DNA of 64,000 nucleotides from Mesostigma viride. Its lineage: Eukaryota; Streptophyta; Mesostigmatophyceae; Mesostigmatales; Mesostigmataceae. The notes under the pieces were generated by a model that saw nothing but the letters and a program-made list of their open reading frames with translations, was not told the origin of the DNA and searched no databases. The translations under genes and the position numbers were made by a program. The stretch is from positions 115,098-179,097 of the forward strand of contig RPFO01001383.1 of the NCBI GenBank assembly GCA_009746045.1, given 5' to 3'. This document shows, piece after piece, positions 1-9,411 of this stretch (position 1 is the stretch's first letter; each line of letters starts with the position of its first letter).

Positions 1-1905
1 TAAGATCCCAACTGCTGCCTCCGAGCGAGGACACCGGATGCTCAGTAAAGTAGGCAGATCGAAGCCTTGCAAACTTTGGCCTTACTAGTGCTAACGCAGT
101 AGATCGAATCGAGCCTTTTGGGATCCCCATTTAACCGAAACCTTGTTGAGCTTCGCTCATTTTATATATGACGCGTGAACGGGCTCAAAGGGGACCGACC
201 TGCCGTAGGTAGCGTAAGACTAGCGCTTGTCACGAGGGTACTGCACCGGCCGGCCCTTTTTGTGCCGAGGCTCAGTGTGGTTCCGGAGTGCAGGCCTAGG
301 TAGCTTCTAACGTACGTCACTAGACCTTGTTACCTGCGCCAGCCGCCAGGCGTGGCGCAATTGTGATGGGCAGTCAATATACCTTGTACCTGCACCAGCC
401 GGCAGGCCTGCGTGGCGCAATGTGAATGATAGTCAGTACTTAGAGTGGTGTAGGGGACGTGCGGAGGCCTCTTTTCAGCTTCGCAACTTTATCCCAGCAT
501 TTGCTGGCAAGGTCGGCTGGCTGCTATGGCGGCTGCGCTGAATGTGAGACGATGCTATCGGCCTCTCCGGGCGTGGAGAGGCCTAGAATAAATTTCTTTA
601 TGTTCTCCACCAACCGTTACAGGCCACGGTAATGGTTGTTGGGTGGGGGGCTCTACGATTTGAGTAAAAGGTTGCGATTTCTGGCGCTGGGCCCACTGAC
701 GATTCCCCTCTACCCCTGGGTGCGGCAAGCAGCTTCCTGACACTGGGGAAGCTGCGTTTTAAGTCGGACAACGTCAGGGAAGGAGCCATACAGGCCAGGG
801 CCAGCGGCTACGGTGGAAAGAATCACAGGTGGAGGTGAATCTGCCTTAAATGTGGCGATGGCTAGCGCGGGGTGCCAGGGTAGCCCATAACTGCCAGGAG
901 CCTGACAGCGGACCCGATCTTTCGGCCTGTGGCCAGACGGGAGTTTCGGGGAGGATGCGGGGCTGGAGCAAATCTTGGTGGGAGGAGCGCGCTCTTCATC
1001 CTTGCCCAGTTTTTTCAGCAAAGAATGTTCGCCCGGCGAGGCTGCAATTCTGGCCGTTTTACCGCCTTTGTTTTTATCCTTTATGATGCATTATAGGAAC
1101 AGCAATAAAAAGTTCGGTTCAGCCAGGGGGGCATATCTATGCCATAAAAATTTCCTACTAAAACACAAGCCCTGGTCGGGGCCTTGGCTAAGCTGTTTCC
1201 AAGCCAAGGCCTTGGTAGGGTAGAGGGCCTATCGCAACAAAGGTTTCAATGCCGGGAAATCCTAGCCTCGGGGGTGGGGCTGGTGATGGGTCCTGGGCTT
1301 GTGAGAGACGGTCCGGGGGCGTAAGGCCTAATGAGCAGCCGCTGGAAACCGCCCCCCTAATGGGGGGAACGACATGGGTGCCGCCCTGCGTCCGCCGGAA
1401 AACCGTAGCGGCAACACGGGGGCAGCAGTACAGCCGCGGCAGCGTGCGGGAGGGGGGCCATGGGCGGAAAGAAACTCGGCACCAAGGTTGGCGACAGCCT
1501 TGGTGGCCAGTTAGGAGGTGTGGGGGCGACACCTTGTGTTCGAGTATGTTGGGCCCCCAGCGTGCTGCTACAATAACCAACTTGATAATGATGTGCACTG
1601 AGTTTGAAGGTGTGGTATAGGCTGTCCGTATAAAGCCTAGCACACAAAAATGTAAAATAAATGTTTCTCTTGGTGTGAAGGAACTCCAATGGACCAAAAA
1701 CAAGAAATGTATGAACCTTTTTTTTTCACTACGAACCTTCTACCAACCTTTGTACAATCTTTGTATGAATCTTTCTAGGACCCTTTTTACGAACCTTTTT
1801 GTGACTATTTTGCCTTGTACATGCGCAGCATTTGGACCGGAATGGCAATTTAGTGTGAAATTTTGGTCGTATCACCTTGGTATCATTACGGCTAATGGTA
1901 GGGCA
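1..1905 (+). repeat. Terminal-repeat-like segment of copy A, split by a 1.56-kb insertion
   Basis: Bases 1-146 and 1706-1905 are the reverse complement of parts of the terminal-repeat-like segment at 17493-17892, including a tract with repeated ACGAACCTTTTT-type motifs. Bases 147-1705 interrupt it. The interruption has no recognisable protein, terminal inverted repeat or target duplication; it holds a two-unit tandem repeat of about 58 bp at 324-439 and a CAAGGCC/GGCCTTG-rich hairpin near 1165-1220. ORFs in this stretch look like chance. Confidence 0.6.
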
Positions 1906-2604
1906 GGCCCTGCCCGAAATTAGACGATCTCTTTAGGTTTTACTCATCCTTGCTACTCCAAGATGATTTAGCAAGTAGGGGAGACCCTTCCCTTAATTGG
2001 CTGTATTTGAAATTGCAAAATTTGGTGGTATATTGCCTGCTTTTGACCCAGCAAAGCGGGCAGATTTTAGTCGTCAATTTATAACCAAATTGCGTGAACT
2101 GTTTTGAATTCACGCAGTGCTAGTGTCCCTGATTCGATTAAATTGCTGAGGAATATTGTAGGAATAGTGTCTTGGCTTGGCTCGCCCAGTTAGGCTTTGC
2201 CTGTGTGGTTTTGTCCCATTTTTCTCACGAGACGACTACGAGCCAGGCAGCCGAAGGTCGCCAGCATTTTGATTTCAGTTTTTCTCCCATTGGTGAAGGG
2301 CCAAAGTGGTGAAGGCCCCACGACTGCGACGTCCCAGCCACGACCTCAGGGTGGCCAGCATTCCCCCACTTTACAGGGGAAATGCTGCCAAATCTTTACT
2401 AAAAATAGGTGGTAACTGTGCTGGGGGTTACGGGTTAGTATCACACCGTTAACCGAGTGGTGTGATTGCCTGCGCTGCTTGTCTGAAACAAGCTCTTGCT
2501 GCTCCCCCCCTGAGCAAACCTACCCACATTGCACGCGACCCCTTTGGCCCTTTCACTAAGGTATGTGTTCATGAGTAGACTGCTACTAGTAATATGGTAG
2601 CAGA

Positions 2605-3036
2605 ATGCGTGTGACCCAATTTTCTCATTCTTCCCAATCCTCTGCATCCCATAATAGGAAACGAGTACCCCGTGATCTTAGCTCCATTTGGCGTCCCCGC
2701 GGTACGGGTAGCAGTTATCCCTTCAATGCTGTAATCACCCCTACGTTTGCAGGTATAGTCTTTAGCTGGGTCACAGCAAAAAACATTACCTCAGGGATCC
2801 CACAGTGTGAATACCCAGGGTTCTACTCATTAGATTCTGCGTATGAGTACCTTATAGATAACCTTCGTGCTCCAGAAGGACTCCATAGGCGTGGGCACCC
2901 GGTCATCAATCCTGTTCGTTGTGCCTCACGTACCCGTGTTAGTATCCCTTCTCCGGAATTGTGTCCCTCTCACGCTTTGTCCCAAGTTGCTAGACAAGTG
3001 GGACCATGGTCCATGCCTTTTACGGCATCTACTTAG
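2605..3036 (+). CDS. Viroplasmin / RNase H1 N-domain-like protein, copy A
   Basis: A 143-residue protein. Residues about 38-85 match the viroplasmin (caulimovirus P6) / eukaryotic RNase H1 N-terminal fold: an aromatic-Ala-Val strand (FNAVITP), the GI..SW core, and a second half ending in GFYSLDSAYEYL, where the family has a Phe..Ser/Thr..Ala..(Y/F)Leu helix. That domain binds RNA-DNA hybrids or double-stranded RNA in RNase H1. The Ser/His-rich N-terminus and basic tail are not conserved in the family. Homologues lie at 8524-8979 (intact) and 15368-15824 (frameshifted). No RNase H catalytic domain follows, so a nucleic-acid-binding role in the element's RNA or particle is inference. The gene is first in the internal region, about 250 bp upstream of the next ORF. 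Confidence 0.7.
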   Translation: MRVTQFSHSSQSSASHNRKRVPRDLSSIWRPRGTGSSYPFNAVITPTFAGIVFSWVTAKNITSGIPQCEYPGFYSLDSAYEYLIDNLRAPEGLHRRGHPVINPVRCASRTRVSIPSPELCPSHALSQVARQVGPWSMPFTAST

Positions 3037-3288
3037 GGTAGTATAAGGGTGACGCGTGCCAGCAGTCACCCCCCCCTTACTTGGTCGTTAGCAGTATAGG
3101 GGAAATAGATAGGCCATGACATGGAGGCATGCAGTAGACCTGAGCTCTGCTATCCATCTTCTTTTAATTTGTTTCTAATTTTCTATCGCCAGATTCTTTC
3201 TTAGAGGCCTAAAAGTCTCAAGTCACTGACCCAAGTGTGCTTGATTTTTATTTTCTGACGCTACCTTACCCAAAAATGGTGCTCCGGT

Positions 3289-3810
3289 ATGGGGCTCCCC
3301 TTTCCCCGTAAGGGATTAACCCCATACAAAATCGACAGTCTTACACTGGAAAACGCCTACCCTGGCGATAAAGCTCGCCAATTAACGACCCGGTACCGCG
3401 CGGCGGTCAAGCTCATTCGTAAACGAGTGCGCGACTACGGAGAGTCGTATCATCAGAGCGGCCACGCCCACTTGGTTTACCGCGCACTTTTCTCCCACGA
3501 GGACGACGCAAGTCTTCCTCCATTTGTGAAACCCGAGGCCCCCAACGTCCTAGCGTCGTTTATACTCCCACAGTCATGCCCGGCCGGCCCGCCTCGGCGT
3601 ACTGCCATTCGCACCATTGGCGGCGTATGCTTGGTTCGTAGTATCCGGGTCATTAACGCTGTCGCGAGCGCCGCACGCCGGGAGACCGTCTCTCCGGCCG
3701 ATAGCCTGGAGCATGCCCCGACGAGTGACCTCAGTGTTTTTCGTGGCGAGGTTCACGTGCGCCATGCCTGTGATGGTCCAATGACGGACCACATCGATAT
3801 CGAGAACTAG
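3289..3810 (+). CDS. Conserved unknown protein of the retroelement, copy A
   Basis: A 173-residue protein I do not recognise. It has homologues at 7766-8287 (173 aa) and 14635-15132 (165 aa). Most conserved is the N-terminal half: the start M[GV]PFPR, a basic helical stretch (LTTRYRAAVKLIRKRV) and the block HAHLVYRALFSHEDDASLPP. The C-terminal half is looser and has small indels in whole codons, which suggests selection on the reading frame. No signal peptide, membrane segment or zinc motif is visible. Its place between the viroplasmin-like ORF and Gag suggests a structural or RNA-binding role, but this is a guess. Confidence 0.55.
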   Translation: MGLPFPRKGLTPYKIDSLTLENAYPGDKARQLTTRYRAAVKLIRKRVRDYGESYHQSGHAHLVYRALFSHEDDASLPPFVKPEAPNVLASFILPQSCPAGPPRRTAIRTIGGVCLVRSIRVINAVASAARRETVSPADSLEHAPTSDLSVFRGEVHVRHACDGPMTDHIDIEN

Positions 3811-3860
3811 GTAACGCCTTGATCATTTCCTTCCATATAGCAGACCCCTTGTGGTTTCCT

Positions 3861-3962
3861 ATATTTGTCTAACCTTTTGTGTAATTATTTTTCTAATGAG
3901 ATTAGCATAGTACTCCGTGGCATGCCTTTGCGCATGACACGCAAGTACTTACTTACTTACTT
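3861..3962 (+). mobile_element. 102-bp SINE-like retroinsert with (ACTT)n tail
   Basis: The insert is flanked by a perfect 10-bp duplication, GTGGTTTCCT (3851-3860 and 3963-3972), and is absent from the matching sites of copies B and C. It ends in ACTTACTTACTT, as retroinserts copied by target-primed reverse transcription often end in a simple repeat. A full-length second copy lies on - at 48588-48692, and a copy lacking the 5' part lies on - near 52208-52252. It has no coding capacity, and no clear pol III A/B boxes were found. Confidence 0.7.
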
Positions 3963-4057
3963 GTGGTTTCCTCATGCATCAAGGATAATATTCTGTGGCC
4001 TCCCGAAGGGAGCACGTTATTAATTAATTCATTATTTAATCGTAAGCCCCTTCTTGC

Positions 4058-4312
4058 TTGTATAAGCAAATGGCCGATCATAGTCAGCATCGGCCTAGGC
4101 AGGCAGGAGTAGACAATGTAGACGCTGTGAGTCAGCGTACCCGTTCCCATCAGGCCGGCCAACCCCAGGCACGGCCCCCTCAACCTGTCCCCGCACCGGC
4201 TGCTAGTGTCGCCCCACCCGGGATAGCTCCTGTTAATGCTAGGGCACCGGTCCGATCCCCTGCGGTGTTCATCCCAAGGCAACAATTTCATGGTAGAGTG
4301 ATCAGCGTGTGA
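4058..4312 (+). pseudogene. Gag N-terminal fragment, copy A
   Basis: From the ATG at 4070 this matches the first 60 or so residues of the intact Gag at 12730-14544 (MADHSQH, then a Gln/Pro/Ala-rich region). After about residue 60 the frame runs into sequence from the far end of the gene, so the central Gag domain and the zinc knuckle are deleted. The break differs from that in copy B, so the two deletions are independent. Confidence 0.75.
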
Positions 4313-5291
4313 CAGTTCGCCGCTGAAAGCGGAGAAAACAAACAAGTATTTTTAGAGTTAGCTTGTGCCGATCGGAGGGGACCGGCCCGGTCACCGTCCG
4401 TTCGGTGTGTTAGAAGTATAGTCGTGGCACACTATTTTGTATACTTCTGAGCCGACCAAGAGTCGTCAGATATTTGTGTGAGTGTGCTGAACGACCCCCA
4501 AGTGTGTGTTCCATGTTTGTTAAGGGCCGGTTGGCCCGGTGCCTGTTCGTGTGTGGTCAAGAGACAAGCGGTAGCGCGTGGCGCCGAACGCGTGCGTCGC
4601 CGCCACCACGCGTTTGTCATGGTAGATTGATGGGGAAGGTGGCCCAACCTTCCCACACGTTCATGGTCCTGAGCCTGCGACATACCTTTTAGTTCTTCAC
4701 CCTTGTCCCGACTAGTTGGCCCGGAATCACTGAATATTTATTAATGAAATGAAGACGTTGGCGCGAGCAATTTCAAGTTGCAACCCATTGTCCGACGGGT
4801 TAAGACTCTTTCGTGATACCTTGATCAGGATCCGACCTGGGTCTGGTCATAGGTCGCGGACGTAACATTGGACTCGGAGGAGCGCATGTGCTGGACAACA
4901 CAGGGCTGCAAACGGCCAAACACCGCAGTTGTTACGTCGCGTAACAATTCGTTGTAGTTACGGACGTAAATTAGGTCCCTTGCCTCGGTTGTCCCTAGGT
5001 TTATGTGTAGATCCAACTGGGACACTATTGTCCCCGTAACAGTACTGTGGTACATTGGGTGCTTTTGGGCGCCGCGCCGCGTACTTTAGTAGTGGTCCTT
5101 ATCCTTTGGTAAAATGTAGTGGACCAGCATGCAGCTGTGTCTGTGCCGGTGCATCTGTAGGCGAGGGCCATGTCGGCCCGAGCATGGTGGACCGTTGGTG
5201 ACCATTTATGCACGTTCTACCCCTCGTGTGATCACTCGGCGTGTGTTAAATGAATTAACACATATTAGCTTGGGTCATGGCAGTGTAGTTG
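4313..5291. other. Retroelement 3' region and junction to the palindrome
   Basis: Bases 4313-4930 match, inverted, the 3' untranslated region of copy C (about 11990-12600). Homology breaks near 4930, just before the terminal repeat would start. The next 360 bp match nothing else I recognised in the window. I see no gene here. Confidence 0.55.
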
Positions 5292-5324
5292 TGTTTCCTT
5301 CCTCTATTCCTGGAGTAAACGGGT

Positions 5325-5639
5325 TTGTGTAAATGGCTTATGGCGTATTACAGTAATACTTACGTAAGTGCACTGAGATCTGGATCGTCTCGTTCGTCTT
5401 TCGCTAGGGGTTTAACTAGAGGCGGCCTTACTAGTTTAGGTAGCATTAGGCCAGGTAGAGGTAGAAGTTGCGGTAGAGGTTTGAGACCTAACAATGGACT
5501 CGGAGGAATTTTAGGTAGAGAGCGAGACGACGATCCCCTGCAACATACGTCATTGAATCAACCCTTCCGCGTCCGGGAAAATGAAGACGACACCTACTTG
5601 ACAGGTAATGGGCGGGTCGCCTGCAAGCTGGGGGGGTAG
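5325..5639 (+). CDS. Arg/Gly-rich small protein (palindrome left arm)
   Basis: A 104-residue basic protein whose middle is rich in Arg-Gly and Gly-Ser (LGSIRPGRGRS, RGLRPNNGLGG), followed by an acidic tail. RG-rich stretches commonly bind RNA. No family is recognised. A mirror copy lies at 6739-7053 on -. If real, it would be the upstream partner of the viroplasmin-like ORF starting at 6008. Confidence 0.4.
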   Translation: MCKWLMAYYSNTYVSALRSGSSRSSFARGLTRGGLTSLGSIRPGRGRSCGRGLRPNNGLGGILGRERDDDPLQHTSLNQPFRVRENEDDTYLTGNGRVACKLGG

Positions 5640-6007
5640 TGCTGCCCGATTCGGGACACGCCCTGCCTAGAAGATAGACCTGCTCGAAGCGGAAAATCCT
5701 TTTATAGATAGCTCCTTTCCCTCGTTTTGTTTTCCTGAGAAATGTTGCTTACTGTCGTAGATAGGTGATGGTTTCGGTTCGGCGTTAGTGAGACGATTAG
5801 CGTCTTGGTAGGTTCCACCTTTTCCTTCGTGCTGCTGTTCATTAGACGGCCGCACCCGCAGAAATTCACTGGGTCGCTGATTTTAGGACTACGAGCGCTG
5901 GACCATTGCCGTCCTCGTAATTGCGGTGATCCAGATAACCCAGCTAAGTCGACTCCTACCCCTTCCACTCCTATCGTGACTACTCAAGACCAACAAGGTG
6001 CGTTACC
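5640..6007. other. Spacer between palindrome ORFs
   Basis: There is no convincing gene. Short open frames exist on both strands and are mirrored in the right arm (6371-6738), but none shows a recognisable domain. Confidence 0.4.
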
Positions 6008-6316
6008 ATGAGCCAGCGGCGATCTTTTACTGCTCCTTCCCATTCTTCTAGCGATAATAGTCTAGCTAAATATTACGTAGTGATTACGCCTCAATGGTCC
6101 TCCATTTTCCTTTCTTGGTCCGACGCTAGGAAGATAGTCCAGAACCGTGTATACAACGTAATTAGGTATAAGAAATTTATGACCTTCGAAGAAGCTCAGC
6201 AGTTCCTTATACCTAATTACGTTGTATACACGGTTCTGGACTATCTTCCTAGCGTCGGACCAAGAAAGGAAAATGGAGGACCATTGAGGCGTAATCACTA
6301 CGTAATATTTAGCTAG
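6008..6316 (+). CDS. Second viroplasmin-like protein, truncated by the palindrome turn
   Basis: Residues about 21-68 of this 102-residue ORF fit the viroplasmin / RNase H1 N-domain pattern: KYYVVITP, then SIFLSWSDARKIV, then YKKFMTFEEAQQFL. The Ser-rich N-terminus resembles that of the ORF at 2605-3036, but the domain is clearly divergent, so this is a second lineage. The last third of the domain is encoded by the 33-nt loop. Downstream codons are merely the mirror of the upstream DNA. The natural C-terminus is therefore lost and the last 30 or so residues are probably artefactual. Confidence 0.6.
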   Translation: MSQRRSFTAPSHSSSDNSLAKYYVVITPQWSSIFLSWSDARKIVQNRVYNVIRYKKFMTFEEAQQFLIPNYVVYTVLDYLPSVGPRKENGGPLRRNHYVIFS

Positions 6317-7053
6317 ACTATTATCGCTAGAAGAATGGGAAGGAGCAGTAAAAGATCGCCGCTGGCTCATGGTAACGCACCTTGTTGGTCTTGAGTAGTC
6401 ACGATAGGAGTGGAAGGGGTAGGAGTCGACTTAGCTGGGTTATCTGGATCACCGCAATTACGAGGACGGCAATGGTCCAGCGCTCGTAGTCCTAAAATCA
6501 GCGACCCAGTGAATTTCTGCGGGTGCGGCCGTCTAATGAACAGCAGCACGAAGGAAAAGGTGGAACCTACCAAGACGCTAATCGTCTCACTAACGCCGAA
6601 CCGAAACCATCACCTATCTACGACAGTAAGCAACATTTCTCAGGAAAACAAAACGAGGGAAAGGAGCTATCTATAAAAGGATTTTCCGCTTCGAGCAGGT
6701 CTATCTTCTAGGCAGGGCGTGTCCCGAATCGGGCAGCACTACCCCCCCAGCTTGCAGGCGACCCGCCCATTACCTGTCAAGTAGGTGTCGTCTTCATTTT
6801 CCCGGACGCGGAAGGGTTGATTCAATGACGTATGTTGCAGGGGATCGTCGTCTCGCTCTCTACCTAAAATTCCTCCGAGTCCATTGTTAGGTCTCAAACC
6901 TCTACCGCCACTTCTACCTCTACCTGGCCTAATGCTACCTAAACTAGTAAGGCCGCCTCTAGTTAAACCCCTAGCGAAAGACGAACGAGACGATCCAGAT
7001 CTCAGTGCACTTACGTAAGTATTACTGTAATACGCCATAAGCCATTTACACAA
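6062..7053 (-). pseudogene. Mirror copies of the palindrome ORFs (right arm)
   Basis: On -, 6739-7053 repeats the RG-rich ORF and 6062-6370 repeats the N-terminal part of the second viroplasmin-like ORF. Reading through the loop from this side does not complete the domain (it gives YKELLSFFEG instead of YKKFMTFEEA). The right arm is therefore best seen as the copied arm. Confidence 0.6.
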
Positions 7054-7438
7054 ACCCGTTTACTCCAGGAATAGAGGAAGGAAACAGCAGTGATGAATAA
7101 TGAAAATGACTTCAATGCGGTGTTTGGCCGTTTGCAGCCCTGTGTTGTCCAGCACAGGCGCTCCTCCGAGTCCAATGTTACGTCCGCGACCTATGACCAA
7201 ACCTGTGTCGGATCCTGATCAAGGTATCACGAAAGAATCTTAACCCGTCGGACAGTGGGTTGCAACTTGAAATTGCTCGCCAACGTCTTTATTTCATTAA
7301 TATATATTCGGTGATTCCGGGCTAACCAGTCGGGACAAGGGTGAAGAACTAAAAGGTATGTCGCAGGCTCAGGACCATGAACGTGTGGGAAGGTTGGGCC
7401 ACCTTCCCCATCAATCTACCATGACAAACCCTAAACAG

Positions 7439-7675
7439 TCAGGTAAGGTGTAGAGTGGGCTCGGGAGCCGCAGGGGATTGGTTTGCTGCCCTGTCATTAA
7501 TAGGAGCGGTCTCGGGTGGGACTACACTAGCAGCCGGTGCAGGGACAGGCTGAGGGGGCTGTGCCTGGGGTTGGCCGGCCTGATGAGAACGGGTACGCTG
7601 ACTCACAGCGTCTGCATTGTCCACTCCTGCCTGCCTAGGCTGATGTTGACTATGATCGGCCATTTGTTTATGCAC
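7439..7675 (-). pseudogene. Gag N-terminal fragment, copy B
   Basis: 78 codons match the start of the intact Gag (MHKQMADHSQH) and then a Pro/Ala/Gln-rich region. The frame ends at a deletion that joins codon ~75 to 3' untranslated sequence near 7435. Zinc knuckle and Gag core are absent. Confidence 0.75.
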
Positions 7676-7765
7676 GCAAGAATTTAATTACTATTAGTTA
7701 TTGAATTAAACACAAGGGGTCTCACTAGTGCTGCTATGTAGAAGGAAGAGCGGTCAAGACGTTAT

Positions 7766-8287
7766 CTAGCTCTCGATATTTACGGGGTCCGTCATTGAAT
7801 CGTCTGAGGTACGGTGCACGTACTCCTCGCCGCCGAAAACAGTGAAGTCACTAGTTGGGGCAGGCTCCAGGCTATCGGCCGGAGAGATGGTCTCCAAGCG
7901 TGCAGGGCGCGCGATAGCTTTAATGATCCGGATACTGCGAAGGTAGTACACGCCGCCAATGGTGCGAATGGTAGTACGCCGAGGCGGGCTGGCCGGGCGC
8001 GACTGCGGGAGTACCAGTGACGCTAACGCGTTAGGGGCCGCGGGTTCCACAAAAGGAGGAAGACTTGCGTCGTCCTCGTGGGAGAAAAGTGCGCGGTATA
8101 CCAGATGGGCGTGGCCGGTGTGATGATACGACTCGCCGTAGTCGTGCACTCGTCTGCGAATGAGCTTGACAGCCGCGCGGTACCGGGTCGTTAACTGGCG
8201 AGCTTTATCGCCAGGGTAAGCGTTTTCCAGTGTAAGACTGTCGATTTCATTTGGGGTAAATCCCCTACGAGGAAAGGGGACCCCCAT
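7766..8287 (-). CDS. Conserved unknown protein of the retroelement, copy B
   Basis: 173 residues, full length, collinear with the ORF at 3289-3810. The block LVYRALFSHEDDASLPPF is unchanged. The ATG lies in the context MGVPFPRRG, shared by all three copies, which supports this start. Function unknown. Confidence 0.55.
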   Translation of the reverse strand: MGVPFPRRGFTPNEIDSLTLENAYPGDKARQLTTRYRAAVKLIRRRVHDYGESYHHTGHAHLVYRALFSHEDDASLPPFVEPAAPNALASLVLPQSRPASPPRRTTIRTIGGVYYLRSIRIIKAIARPARLETISPADSLEPAPTSDFTVFGGEEYVHRTSDDSMTDPVNIES

Positions 8288-8523
8288 GCTGGATCACCAT
8301 TATTGGGGTACAGTAGCGACACGAAATAAAAATCAAGCACACTGGGGTCAGTGACTTGATGATTTTAGGCCTCTAAGAAAGAAGTAGGCCAAAACAAATT
8401 AGAAACAATTAAACATTATTTAATTAAGCAACACTACTCGGGTCTACCGCCTGCATCCTTATCATGGCCTGTTTATTTTCCCTTCATCAGTACTGCTAAC
8501 CACCCAATAAGGGGCGGGGGTGA

Positions 8524-8979
8524 CTACTGGCACGCGTCACCCTTGTACTCCCTAACTAGATGTCGTAAAAGGCGGGACGAATGTCCTACTTGTCTAGTGA
8601 CTTGTGACAGAACAGGGGAGGGACACGGTTCAGGAGACGGAATGGCACGGGTACGTCGAACACGGCGAGTAGGGTTGGTGACCGGGTGCCCACGTCTATG
8701 GAGTCCTTCTGGGGCACGCAAGTTATCTATAAGGTATTCATATGCTGCATCCAATGAGTGGAACCCTGGGTATTCACACTGTGGGATCCCTGAGGTTATG
8801 TTACTGGCTGTAACCCAACTAAGTACTATGCCTGCAAACGTAGGGGTGATTACAGCATAGAAGGGGTAGTTACTACCTGTACCGTTGGGACGCCAAATGG
8901 AACTAAGGTCACGGGGTACTCGTTTCTTACTATGGGATGCAGAGGATTGGGAAGAGCTAGCAGATTGGGGCACACGCAT
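8524..8979 (-). CDS. Viroplasmin / RNase H1 N-domain-like protein, copy B
   Basis: 151 residues, uninterrupted. The domain spans about residues 38-85: FYAVITP, GIVLSWVTA, and GFHSLDAAYEYL. The C-terminal tail is longer than in copy A. It is first in the internal region, as in copies A and C. There is no RNase H catalytic domain downstream; any activity would be nucleic-acid binding. Domain assignment rests on pattern match; the role is inference. Confidence 0.7.
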   Translation of the reverse strand: MRVPQSASSSQSSASHSKKRVPRDLSSIWRPNGTGSNYPFYAVITPTFAGIVLSWVTASNITSGIPQCEYPGFHSLDAAYEYLIDNLRAPEGLHRRGHPVTNPTRRVRRTRAIPSPEPCPSPVLSQVTRQVGHSSRLLRHLVREYKGDACQ

Positions 8980-9174
8980 TATGATACCATATTACTAATG
9001 ACAGTCTACTCATGAGCATATACCTTGGTAACTGAAAGGGCCAGAGAGGGACCGTGTGCAAGGTGGGTAGGTTTGCTCAGGGGGGAAGCAGCAAGGGCCT
9101 GTTTCAAACAAGCAGTGCAAGCATGCACACCACTCGGTTAACGGGGTGATACTAACCCGTAACCCACAGCACAA

Positions 9175-9411
9175 TTACCACCTGTTTTTAGTGAAATTTT
9201 GGCAGCATTTCCCCTGTACAGTGGGGGAATGCTGGCCCCCTTGAGGCCGTGGCTGGGTCGTCGCCGTCTTGGGCCCTTCACCACTTGGGCCCTTCACCAA
9301 TGGAAGAAAAACAGAAAACAATGCTGGCGACCCTTGGCGTCCTGGCTCGTAGCCGTCTGGTGTGAAAATGGAGACAAAACCACACAAACAGGGCCTAACT
9401 GCGCATGCCAA
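9175..9411 (-). CDS. Possible short leader ORF of the retroelement
   Basis: A 78-codon frame ends in KCCQNFTKNRW. Equivalent frames occur in copy A (2197-2415) and copy C (16019-16255), and all three stop after the same TKNRW. The N-termini differ. It lies in the leader upstream of the viroplasmin-like ORF. It may simply be a conserved leader that happens to be open. Confidence 0.25.
   Translation of the reverse strand: MACAVRPCLCGFVSIFTPDGYEPGRQGSPALFSVFLPLVKGPSGEGPKTATTQPRPQGGQHSPTVQGKCCQNFTKNRW

Larger units (their letters stand above)
1..4930 (+). mobile_element. Gag-bearing LTR-like retroelement, copy A (left arm of inverted pair)
   Basis: This segment repeats, in opposite orientation, the order seen at 7088-9698 and 11956-16965: terminal-repeat-like segment, leader, viroplasmin-like ORF, unknown ORF, Gag, 3' untranslated region. 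It is broken in several ways. The window starts inside the terminal segment, a 1.56-kb foreign stretch splits that segment, a 102-bp retroinsert lies at 3861-3962, and the Gag body is deleted. Homology to the 3' region of copy C stops near 4930, beyond which unrelated sequence leads into the palindrome. No reverse transcriptase, integrase or protease is visible, so it would depend on another element. Boundaries are approximate. Confidence 0.75.
5292..7086. repeat. Near-perfect 1.8-kb palindrome, 33-nt loop
   Basis: Two arms of about 880 bp are mirror images around 6189; pairing runs from 5292/7086 to 6172/6206, leaving the loop 6173-6205. The arms are almost but not fully identical: the mirrored 104-codon ORFs differ at one residue (Cys versus Gly near codon 50). 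The structure sits exactly between the oppositely oriented retroelement copies A and B, and its right end abuts the end of copy B with no gap. Confidence 0.92.

Noticed and set aside
598..1703. Several 60-170-codon ORFs
   Set aside because: They overlap on both strands, lack motifs and lie in a segment interrupting a terminal repeat.
5292..7086. Palindrome as a pure assembly or sequencing artefact
   Set aside because: The arms are not identical (a coding difference near 5470/6908) and the flanking copies have independent deletions. It still needs read support, so it is kept as a finding with that caveat.
2605..8979. Integrated caulimovirus genome
   Set aside because: Only the viroplasmin-like fold is shared. 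No movement protein, coat protein, RT or RNase H is found, and Gag is of retrotransposon type.
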